In this document: piece by piece, positions 45,601 through 52,213 of the stretch | Numbering within the stretch: position 1 is the first letter of the stretch | How the letters are laid out: each line of letters opens with the position of its first letter | Origin: an uncultured Clostridia bacterium | GTDB lineage: Bacteria; Bacillota; Clostridia; Christensenellales; Borkfalkiaceae | Direction of reading: 5' to 3' | Length of the DNA: 64,000 nucleotides | Assembly (NCBI GenBank): GCA_949286835.1 | Contig: CASEDP010000004.1 | Location: forward strand, 124,001 to 188,000 | Program-made: the position numbers and the translations under genes | The notes under the pieces: model-generated | What the model saw: the letters and a program-made list of their open reading frames with translations, nothing else | Database searches by the model: none | What the model was told of the DNA's origin: nothing

Positions 45601-47060
45601 GAAATGTTGCCGCTTTCGTCGGAGACATTGGCAAGGAAATAGGGTGCGCTCTGACCGTTGACGCTGGCAACCGAGAGCGCCGCGCCGTACGTCGCGGGCG
45701 AACCTACCGTGCCGGAGTCGGGGTTGGAAGCGAGGTTTGTGCCGTACACCGAACCGTAGCCCGATGAGAAGTCGTTGCTCGCCGCAACTATGAGGCTTAT
45801 ACCCTGCTCCCTTATGGCGCTGTAGACCTTTTCGAGCGCGTGTCCCTCGTCATCCTCTTCGGTCAGTCCGAGAGAGGACGAGCCGAAGCCCGCCTTTGTG
45901 CCGAGCGACATATTGATTACGTCGACGCCGAGCTTTACGCAGTCGTCGAGCGCGGCAACTATGTCCTCCGTCTCGGCGCCGCCGAGGTCGTTGGAATAAA
46001 GGTCGTCAGTGAATACCTTGCAGATGACGAGCTGACTTTCGGGAGCAACGCCCCTGAACTCTACGGGGTCGCCGTTTGCGTCTGTAACAATCTCGCCGTC
46101 CTTGTTGTAATAGCTGTCATCTTCGCCGCCTATGATGCCCGCAACGTGCGTGCCGTGCTGCGAATATGAAGGATATACGTCCGCATCCTTGTCCGCATAG
46201 TCGTATGCGAAGGGCACCTTTGCGTTGATGTAGACGTCGTCCGCCGTCGCGCCCGAGATTGTCGTGGCGTTGAAGGATTTGGTCTTCATCGCCTCTTTCA
46301 CGTACTCCTTGGTGAACGATACCTCTTCGGGCATATGAAGGAACGCCTCGTGAGTGTAATCGAGACCGGTATCGAGTATGGCGACAGTCATTCCTCTGCC
46401 GTCATAGCCCGACGCCACGATTTCCGATGAGTTATATATGCCGTTTTCGTAGATGTTGCTGTAATTTATCTGCGCCCCGGAGGAAGAACCGCTGTCCGTC
46501 TCCTCGGGAACTGCATAAGTCTGCGATACGGACACCGTGGAGACGCCGCCCATCGCCTTTATCTGAGTGAGCTGGGACGTCTTTACCTCCAGCGCAACGC
46601 CGTTCAGAACGGCGTTGTAAATGCCGACGAGCTCATAGGAGATTGCCGCCTTCTTCAGCGAAGTGAGGAAGCTTGCCTGCTCGCTCTCTATTTCCCTTAC
46701 GGCATTTTTGCCCGCGTCGGTCGTTATATATTCCGAAACGAGTTCTCCGCCCGCCCTTTCGGTGAGCGTCTTGCCGTCGAGAGAGACTATTACCGTGCAC
46801 GTTTCGGGCAAATCCGCAGTCGATACGGATGTATCGTTCTCCATCACTACCGCGGGGTTCATATTTGCAAGCTTGATTTCCGTGAGGTCGATTTTTCCCG
46901 TCACGTTCTCAAAACTCACGCCCGTCGACGTCCCGACAGCCGACGCTCCGTTGTCGGCAAACGCGAGGATCTGCCCAGCGATGAACGTAGTCGCCATAAC
47001 CGCGGTAAGCCCCAAACAAGCCGACCTGCGGAAAATACCCATCTTTAATCTTTTTCTCAT
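39603..47060 (-). CDS. giant surface subtilisin-like protease with Ig-like and leucine-rich repeats
   Basis: 2485 residues, the largest gene here. Signal peptide at the N-terminus (RKRLKMGIFRRSACLGLTAV..., cleavage likely near AFA-DN). S8 peptidase domain with the triad D230 (AILDTG), H302 (QHGTHVAG), S677 (SGTSMAAP) and the oxyanion Asn429. A protease-associated domain is inserted at about 545-615 (IAVVRRGVSSFKEKI). Then beta-rich Fn3-like parts, two Big_2 Ig-like domains (about 1230-1420), BspA-type leucine-rich repeats (about 1450-2170), a Big_3-like domain (about 2310-2405) and a single membrane anchor near 2440 with KKKK and an acidic cytoplasmic tail. There is no LPXTG. The arrangement resembles lactocepin or C5a peptidases. 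The product probably degrades extracellular protein. Confidence 0.92.
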   Translation of the reverse strand: MRKRLKMGIFRRSACLGLTAVMATTFIAGQILAFADNGASAVGTSTGVSFENVTGKIDLTEIKLANMNPAVVMENDTSVSTADLPETCTVIVSLDGKTLTERAGGELVSEYITTDAGKNAVREIESEQASFLTSLKKAAISYELVGIYNAVLNGVALEVKTSQLTQIKAMGGVSTVSVSQTYAVPEETDSGSSSGAQINYSNIYENGIYNSSEIVASGYDGRGMTVAILDTGLDYTHEAFLHMPEEVSFTKEYVKEAMKTKSFNATTISGATADDVYINAKVPFAYDYADKDADVYPSYSQHGTHVAGIIGGEDDSYYNKDGEIVTDANGDPVEFRGVAPESQLVICKVFTDDLYSNDLGGAETEDIVAALDDCVKLGVDVINMSLGTKAGFGSSSLGLTEEDDEGHALEKVYSAIREQGISLIVAASNDFSSGYGSVYGTNLASNPDSGTVGSPATYGAALSVASVNGQSAPYFLANVSDESGNISEGSAIYYEESRNEDSDAYNFLDDMLGDATGPVTFKYVVVPGTGAAGDYTSTIKKELADKEGYDKVIAVVRRGVSSFKEKIQTAKQMGADAVIVYNNVAGMIRMSLEDLQDRIPAVSVSIDAGQLLTGTGSSRRTTGTITLCRDYEAGPFMNDYSSWGPTPDLQIKPEVTSHGGEITSTVAGGYDEMSGTSMAAPNLAGFAALLRQYLKSEYSSLYTGNIELTNLINQILMSTATLVYDQNKLPYSPRKQGAGLATLANAFTTQAYLYTRAEDNMMADPETAAAGRPKAELGADREKKGEYNIVFYVQNFGSEALSFSTKSIVMTETLSADGLSVAEKAHLFEDTTSWKVNGKAVDEGGSFTVSANSSAKIEATVKLSAADKKYIDDNFKNGMYVEGYMCLESASGEQCDLVLPFLAFYGDWNSAPMLDYDCFEVAAFDKDTSYKDEERPQEMVWATQAYSMYYNEKYSTGLGSYLYVQDEAKEHTSEYVYTEEEHIAISGFNEYESETSTNNYMTLTGIKALYAGLLRNAEVVTYTLTNVDTGEVIPDENGNYVREAYRIGKAAAGGGAASPAQVLLEMRSTELGLEANGKYELNFDFYFDYDDYANGAEVPEENTFSMSFYIDYEAPVLVDSRVRFRDYKDSANKVKQEVYLDLDVYDNHYPQAVILCYAEDDSEIGGDEPVKIQLATEYITPVLNPKKNSVTTVSIDITDIYEEYGSRLYVEIDDYAMNHNVYALNITSSAISVTPSDFTIAEGSEITIGVNEARKLTIENLGDANISNFSWRTDRADIVKVKNGEIFGVKPGTTYVTATGGNNRAQRIKVTVVESDTQLKIPSVTFGTILNGDKAPVSATGEVEVAPGQQFTLSLNPDPWYYDLSNLEFTWASTDESVASVDQNGNVIIYENEDVKSVTITATCTTSSSCKASVVFRVRDPYQITSGTLTHYDGWGGELVENWGGIEGNDLHVLRIPSDKAITSIGTEAFRDNKNVEVIIIPKGVTTIGERAFWGCTNLKEIYFVSEKPDPNGVKESSLTQISTDAFMECTSLKKVDLTNCKVFTVARTAFAGCTALEEVVNMGAIGTMYDGVFMGCTSLKSADISLLHIAGSNLFYGCTSLKEVVTSATTAMGANMFAGCTALEEVTILNPVIPSAAFYGCTSLKKVTFGENNASLKAFTIGASAFYGCTSLDSVEFRCALSSIGDKAFANCPSLGTVTLPDGDTTFGNEVFSGTTDATVTGSGYELVGGALYRGNMLVLAPQTVDASFAFRAGTTAIGAYAFANSELSGIDTLDLSGVTSIGKGAFYGLSGLTSIVLPSVTEIADYAFYGTGLESITIPESVTKIGAYAFSQSFVEEVIFAGNSALTEIGKSAFYGCTELAAIALPDGVATIGDTAFRGCSSLVTAEISSVTKMGNGAFAYCPALTTVTFGANATATGTFTFLNDQASSLISVTLSDKMTKIDDGAFAYCSALTSIDLRNVKEIGNEAFANCTKLSSLVNLDKVEIIGQTAFAYCSALASVDLGSAKSVYAEAFLYATSLSSVKLGASLEGIGEYAFFNTALTKITIPVNCSYVGASAFNSILKLKSISVEEGNEYYFSEGGVLYRNIPGQSGTYELCAYPAALKGTVDGETTVYTVKEGTVTIDDFAFSGVPETSLNKVILPWTLKTIGDGAFFSSGITTYQFESIAAPTLLEGFGTRDMTRYSSNSFFYRNFVDGIVNYVPYQPHTSAAAVSALRIIYPENGTGYDSFIYSHYFGNKVLLDEMPEDDTRTLKSMLEGFVSANEVSSWTTANKTLAEVEEFSAQVQEAHRLYNALSTDAQREYVGEENIQKLFDIESALKPVKKAFGITLTISRVAVDASSTHKTAYAEGEYFDLTGLKLVITYSDYSQEVIDAAGNFVLEASYDRPLRISNQSVQLDGVGDYAGRSVYVSITVSEASGGGSELPEQPAPDGMIWVYVGAGIGAVVIIAAAVVAIIVLKKKKLLFFADKMAQENKDEGTDND

Positions 47061-47101
47061 TTAAACCTCCGAAGCGCAAATTACTCTTAAATTGCGCCGT
47101 T

Positions 47102-47127
47102 TTGCCCACATCTCGAAATGTGGGCAA
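47102..47127 (-). other. stem-loop between surface protein genes
   Basis: A 10-bp perfect stem TTGCCCACAT/ATGTGGGCAA (47102-47111, 47118-47127) in the 84-base gap, with no T-run. It may be an RNA processing or stabilising site that sets expression of the protease apart from the upstream gene. Confidence 0.5.
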
Positions 47128-47144
47128 TTGGGACTGACGCCTTA

Positions 47145-50100
47145 TTATTCGGCGTCTGTAATCTCTATTGTGTAATAGTTGCCGCTCTTTGTTAGCGTGC
47201 CTTTCTTTACGCTGTTGCCAGAAGTAAGCCTGACCTCTGTCTCCGAAACAACCTCATAGGAATATGCCTTAGCATATGTCTTGCCGCCGTCCGTGCTGAC
47301 ATACAGCGTGCTGCCGCCGTCGAAATAGTACTCTGCCTCGCCGCCGTCCACATAGGCATATCTGCCCTGATAGGAGTTGGGCTCTACAAAGTCAAATCTT
47401 TCTTCGTAGCCGTCGGCGGAATAGCCGCCCTCGCCGTCTACGCGAACGAATACCTTCGTGACATCCGCCTTTATCGAAGGCGTGCCGAACTTGTCGACGG
47501 TGTAAGAATAGGTCGTAAGCGTGTTGCCGTTCTTATATATGACGGTGCCCTGCCCGTAGGTTGCCCTGCCGAGACCGTCGAAGGTATATGAAGAGCCGTC
47601 CGCAGCCTTGAATTCGCCTGCCCAGCCGTCCGCTTCGCTCCACTTAATGCAGTTAATATACGCATCGTCGCCGTCGAAAAGCGCGGTTATGCTCATCTCG
47701 TAAGAACCGAGGAGCTTTACGGTCGCCGCGTCAAGCTTGCCTTCGCCCGAACGGACGAGCGTGCCCGTCTGGGGGTTATAAGTGAAGATATATTCCTTGC
47801 CGTCAAACGTGAGCTTTGCATTGAAATTGCTGTCCGCTTCGGTTATAGTGACGGGTCTGTTGCCGTTTGCTATCCACTCGCCGGCAAAACCCGTTCTGAG
47901 GGAAAGCTGCGTGCCGCCGAGGTCGAACGTCTGCCCGTTTGCCGCGAGCGTCCTGCCGTCCGAAAGCACCGTGACGCCGTCGGTTACGGTATATCCGTAT
48001 TCGGAGCCGTCCGAAACGGTCAGCGTACCGCCGATATAGCCCTTGCCGTCGAAAGTATAGCTGAGACCGTCGCCGTCGTAGAGCTCTACGCCGTACCACA
48101 TATCCCTGCGCGCGAACTTGATTTTACCGTCGTCGGCGGCAGTCATCGTGAACGTATCTTCGAGCTCGTCATAGGCAATCGAATACGTCTTTCCGCCCAT
48201 ATTCATCGTCCCCGCAGTCGCGCTTGTCAGACTGTAAGTGCCCTTTGTCGTCGTGCCGCCCGCAGTCCTTGCGGTAACGCTGCCCGATATGGCGAACGTC
48301 TCGCCGGTTGCCGCGACGTTGTATGCTCCCTTGCCGTTGAAGGTAATGCTGTCGAACTCTTCGACGCCGCTTGCCCACGTCCCTTCGAAATTGTCGTAGA
48401 GATAGAATGACGTGCTTGTATAGTATGCGTCGTTGAGAAGCGAGAAGAAGGAGCCGCTTATTATCTTCTGAGCCGCGCCGTCGGCAATGGAGAGCTCGCC
48501 GTAGAGCACATTACCGACATATATGCGGATATAGGTTAAGGAACCCGACTTTGTTACGTCGTACTGCGCCGCCACGTCGGTGACTACGCCGCCGAGATAG
48601 GAAATTATCGCTTCGCCGTAGCCGCTTTCGCCTATGCCGTCGAGGGTGAGCGTTATCTGTTCATCCACGCCGCTATAGAACCACTTGCCCGTATATCCCG
48701 CGCCGTCCGAATAGGTGACGCCGTCAACGGAAAGCAATCCGCCCTCGAACTGCGCCGTATGTTGCTTGCCGCCAGCGGTGAATGTCGCTACGCCGTCGGA
48801 AACGGTGTACTGTACGCTCTCGCCGAGATAGTTGACCGTGCCGCGCCCGTCAAACGCCACCGAATATACCGCGTTGGCGTTTCTCTTCCACGTGCCGTAG
48901 AATTCGTCGAGCTTGGTGACCGACGTGTTGCCGATTTTGGTGATTGCGCCGTCCGCGCCGAGCGTTATGTTGCCAAGAGTGCTGGTGACGGTGCCGTCAT
49001 CGCTGACGCTGAACGTAAATTCTGAAATCGTGCCGGCAGACGTCGTAGAAGTGCCGTTGCCGTCGCCCGCAAAGCAGTAAATTGTCCTGTTTGTGCCGTA
49101 ATATCTGCCGTAGACGCCGAGGTTTTCTTCCTTTATTGCCTCTACGGTTACGTTTACATAGCCATATGTCGTAGTTTCGCCCGAAGTGGACTGAACGAGG
49201 CTTGCAAGCGTCTTTAAAGTAAGAGTGCGTCCATCCACCGTACCCGTGAAGCTGAAGAGCGACCCCTCCGTCCTGGTATCGGTGAAAATCGTCGAAAGAA
49301 CGGCTGAATACAGCAGGGTTATTGTCTCTCCGTCATAAGTATAGGGCGAAGTGTAAGTCATACCGCCATAGCGGAAATCTGCCGTGCCGTCGTCGTTGAA
49401 TACGACGTATGCGCTGCCCGCCTTGAAATCGTTTATTCTGCCGTCGCCAACCGTGTCGTCGCTGACCGCGCCGATTGCGTCGATATAATATTTGCCCGTT
49501 ATCTCGGAATAGTCCGCAAAGCCGACATAGAGGGTGACGTCCCTGGTGGGAACATAGCCCGAAGTGACCTTCTGGGTGAGCGCCTTGTCGAAGTAATAGC
49601 CCCAGCTCCTTAAGCCGTCTGCGGTGTTGACGATATATTCGTCGAGTACGCCGTCATTGTACCATTTATATATTGTGCGATATCCCGCGCCCACCGTATT
49701 ATCCGCGGTGAGAACGAGCGTATCGCCCGCCTTTACGGTCACCGTTATCTTATTTTCCGCGCCGTCGGAAAGAGCATTGAGCGTGGGATATCCGCCGTTG
49801 AACGCCCACTCCCTCTCGCTCCAGCCGAGCACGTTTCTGAACGTGTCGTCGTTTGCCGCCGTGGTCGAAGTGAGGCAGTTGAGGCTGATGAGCCCTGCAG
49901 AAGTTATGGAAACTTCGCCCGCGCCCGCCGCCTTTGCGACGATGTCGCCCGTAGCCTGCCAGGAGGCGCCGTTACTCGACTGCGCATAGGTATTAGAAAC
50001 ACCCGAATAGCAGTTGGAGATGAGCGTATCCGTCTCGGCATATCCTACAATGCCGCCCGCATATGCGCCCTTGTACGCGTCGTTGAGACCCTGCATACTC

Positions 50101-51629
50101 AGATAGTTGTTTGCTATTATTTCGCCCGTCGCATAGCAGTTATATACCGACGATAATAGCCCGAGAGTGCCGACAATGCCGCCGACGTGCATACCGCCGT
50201 TGACGTCGCCCAGCGAGTAGCAGTCCGAAACGTAGGCGATGGCGTTGATATCGGAGGAGACGAGATAGCCGGCAATGCCGCCCGTAGAACGGGGCGAGCC
50301 GCTGCCGATGACCTCTATATCGGTGCCGCAGCCGTAGATGAAGGAATCATAGGTGATTAAAGAGCCGCCGGAATTGCTGTATGCCGCCTGAAGGACGCCC
50401 GCGACGCCGCCCATACAAATCATCTGATTGTCGTCGCCTTCCGAAGAAACCGTGCCGTTTACGAGCTTGCAGCCCGATATCTCGACGCCGATGCCGAAAC
50501 CGACGACAGAGCCGACGTATACGCCTGCGCCCGCCGCGCCGGGATGGGTTAAAACCTCATAATCAGAGAGAGTGACATCCTTTATAACTGCGGGAGACGT
50601 CATAGTCGCCGCGACATAGCCGAACAGTCCGACGTAGGGGAGATATTCCTCCGCATACGTCTCCTGGTCGACGACTTCGTCGGTGATATAGAAATTGCTG
50701 ATAGTATGTCCGTCGCCGTCGAAAGTGCCGCTGAAAATTGCGGTACTGTTGGACGCGTCGCCGGAGACGTAGAGCTGTTCGCCCTTCATATCTATGTCTG
50801 CCGCCAGCTTGTAATGCGCGGCGTTATATCCGGCATAAAAAGAGCTGTTTACGAGCGCAGCCATATTGAACAGGTCTATGGGGCGCTTCAGAAGGAAGGG
50901 GTTGTCCTCCGTGCCGTCGCCGTCGCCCCTCTGAATGAAGCTATCCTCCTGCTTTACTCCCGTTACGGCGATAGTGGCATTGCCGTCGACCGCTTCTATC
51001 GTATAGACGCCGTTCTCGTCGGGAAGGAGCACTTCCGTATTGTAGCTTACGTCAAATTCCTGAACATAGTACGGGCTGAGGTTGATCTTGAAGCTGAAAG
51101 GTTCGCCGTTGACAGCCTTGACGTCATATTCCATTACGACATCTTCGTCTTTAGCCTCGCCGTCGACCATTCCCGAATAGAGAGTTTTTCCCTCGAGGTC
51201 GGTGTAGGTCATACGGAGAACAGTCTTGTATTCCGCACCGCTGGAATCCGTCGTCTTCTGCGATTTGTCGAATGTAAGGGTGCTTAACGTGCTTATGTTG
51301 TCGACCTTTATTACGGTCGCGGCAGACATTGTGAAGGAATATACTCCCTCTGCGTCGGGCAGAAGCAGTTCGTCGTTGACCTTGACTGCCGGTTCGCCCG
51401 TCGCGTTTGCGCCGACCTCTATCTTGAAGCGCACGTTTACGCCCTCTTTGACTTTGCCGCCGTTATTGAACCCCTCCATATTGTCTATGAACACGATGTC
51501 CACGCCCGCGCCTTCGGCGGTGAGGACATAGTATTCGGGTTCGTTCGCGGCACACGCCGCCGCGCCCGCAAGACAGGATATGCCCGTTGCAATGCAAAGC
51601 GCAATCATAAATTTTCTGAGTTTACCCAT
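47145..51629 (-). CDS. giant surface lipoprotein with GLUG repeats
   Basis: 1494 residues. Signal peptide MGKLRKFMIALCIATGISCL, then GAAAC (a slightly unusual lipobox, Cys near residue 27). From about 250 to 540 repeated GLUG-type motifs occur (YVGLFGYV, VGGIVGTL, YAGGIVGYAET). The second half is built of repeated beta units with FDGKG / FDGRG motifs (VAFDGRGTVNYLG, ITFNGKGAYNVAA, YTFDGKGYIGGTL), probably lipocalin-like beta domains. First gene of the surface/Opp transcript. It is followed by the protease gene after 84 bases. Probable surface binding protein; the ligand is unknown. Confidence 0.85.
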   Translation of the reverse strand: MGKLRKFMIALCIATGISCLAGAAACAANEPEYYVLTAEGAGVDIVFIDNMEGFNNGGKVKEGVNVRFKIEVGANATGEPAVKVNDELLLPDAEGVYSFTMSAATVIKVDNISTLSTLTFDKSQKTTDSSGAEYKTVLRMTYTDLEGKTLYSGMVDGEAKDEDVVMEYDVKAVNGEPFSFKINLSPYYVQEFDVSYNTEVLLPDENGVYTIEAVDGNATIAVTGVKQEDSFIQRGDGDGTEDNPFLLKRPIDLFNMAALVNSSFYAGYNAAHYKLAADIDMKGEQLYVSGDASNSTAIFSGTFDGDGHTISNFYITDEVVDQETYAEEYLPYVGLFGYVAATMTSPAVIKDVTLSDYEVLTHPGAAGAGVYVGSVVGFGIGVEISGCKLVNGTVSSEGDDNQMICMGGVAGVLQAAYSNSGGSLITYDSFIYGCGTDIEVIGSGSPRSTGGIAGYLVSSDINAIAYVSDCYSLGDVNGGMHVGGIVGTLGLLSSVYNCYATGEIIANNYLSMQGLNDAYKGAYAGGIVGYAETDTLISNCYSGVSNTYAQSSNGASWQATGDIVAKAAGAGEVSITSAGLISLNCLTSTTAANDDTFRNVLGWSEREWAFNGGYPTLNALSDGAENKITVTVKAGDTLVLTADNTVGAGYRTIYKWYNDGVLDEYIVNTADGLRSWGYYFDKALTQKVTSGYVPTRDVTLYVGFADYSEITGKYYIDAIGAVSDDTVGDGRINDFKAGSAYVVFNDDGTADFRYGGMTYTSPYTYDGETITLLYSAVLSTIFTDTRTEGSLFSFTGTVDGRTLTLKTLASLVQSTSGETTTYGYVNVTVEAIKEENLGVYGRYYGTNRTIYCFAGDGNGTSTTSAGTISEFTFSVSDDGTVTSTLGNITLGADGAITKIGNTSVTKLDEFYGTWKRNANAVYSVAFDGRGTVNYLGESVQYTVSDGVATFTAGGKQHTAQFEGGLLSVDGVTYSDGAGYTGKWFYSGVDEQITLTLDGIGESGYGEAIISYLGGVVTDVAAQYDVTKSGSLTYIRIYVGNVLYGELSIADGAAQKIISGSFFSLLNDAYYTSTSFYLYDNFEGTWASGVEEFDSITFNGKGAYNVAATGETFAISGSVTARTAGGTTTKGTYSLTSATAGTMNMGGKTYSIAYDELEDTFTMTAADDGKIKFARRDMWYGVELYDGDGLSYTFDGKGYIGGTLTVSDGSEYGYTVTDGVTVLSDGRTLAANGQTFDLGGTQLSLRTGFAGEWIANGNRPVTITEADSNFNAKLTFDGKEYIFTYNPQTGTLVRSGEGKLDAATVKLLGSYEMSITALFDGDDAYINCIKWSEADGWAGEFKAADGSSYTFDGLGRATYGQGTVIYKNGNTLTTYSYTVDKFGTPSIKADVTKVFVRVDGEGGYSADGYEERFDFVEPNSYQGRYAYVDGGEAEYYFDGGSTLYVSTDGGKTYAKAYSYEVVSETEVRLTSGNSVKKGTLTKSGNYYTIEITDAE

Positions 51630-51742
51630 TTAGCTTTCTCCGTATTGAATATATGTTGTAAGCCGTAACAGAGATAAAATCTGTCATTTTTGGCACTCTT
51701 AGCCGCGTGGCAGACAATACCCCATACTTTTAATACTAAATA

Positions 51743-51771
51743 ATTTTAGCATAATACGGATAATAATGCAA
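51743..51771 (-). promoter_or_regulatory. promoter of the surface protein / Opp operon
   Basis: Minus strand: TTGCAT (51771-51766), 17-bp spacer, TAAAAT (51748-51743). Predicted start near 51736 gives a leader of about 107 bases. The whole 51630-52142 interval is AT-rich and otherwise featureless. Confidence 0.6.
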
Positions 51772-52142
51772 AATAATATGACCCTTTTACGACAAAAATT
51801 TCGTATAAATTTTTTTTATATTTTATTTTTGCCCTGATTATATTGCAATTTTATGCAATTATACGCCGAAAAAATGAATAAACCGCGATATATAGTATGC
51901 ACTGCACCGCTTTGCCACAATAAAGTGAAATTTCGGAGAAAAATTTCCCTGTCCGCAGCGTTCGGCAGAAAATCGGCGGCGGGCGCTATCGGCAGCCTTA
52001 TTTGTCTTTAATACCATTTTTGGACGCCGCCGCAACAATTTTTGCCAAAGTTCTGACTGTTGACGGCAATCTGCCGCCCCCTTTGAACGCGGCGTTTGGC
52101 ATCTCCTTGACGCCCCGCGCAAAATTCGGCGCGCGGAAAACG

Positions 52143-52183
52143 CAAAAAACCGCCCCGAGAGATTTTCTTCCCTCGGGGCGGCA
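52143..52183 (-). terminator. terminator of collagen-like lipoprotein gene
   Basis: Minus strand stem CCGCCCCGAG (52181-52172) and its mirror arm (52159-52150), 12-base loop, followed by TTTTTTG. It separates this gene from the downstream surface/Opp operon. Confidence 0.88.
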
Positions 52184-52213
52184 TTGCCGGCTTTTATATT
52201 AAGCTTTAGTTTT

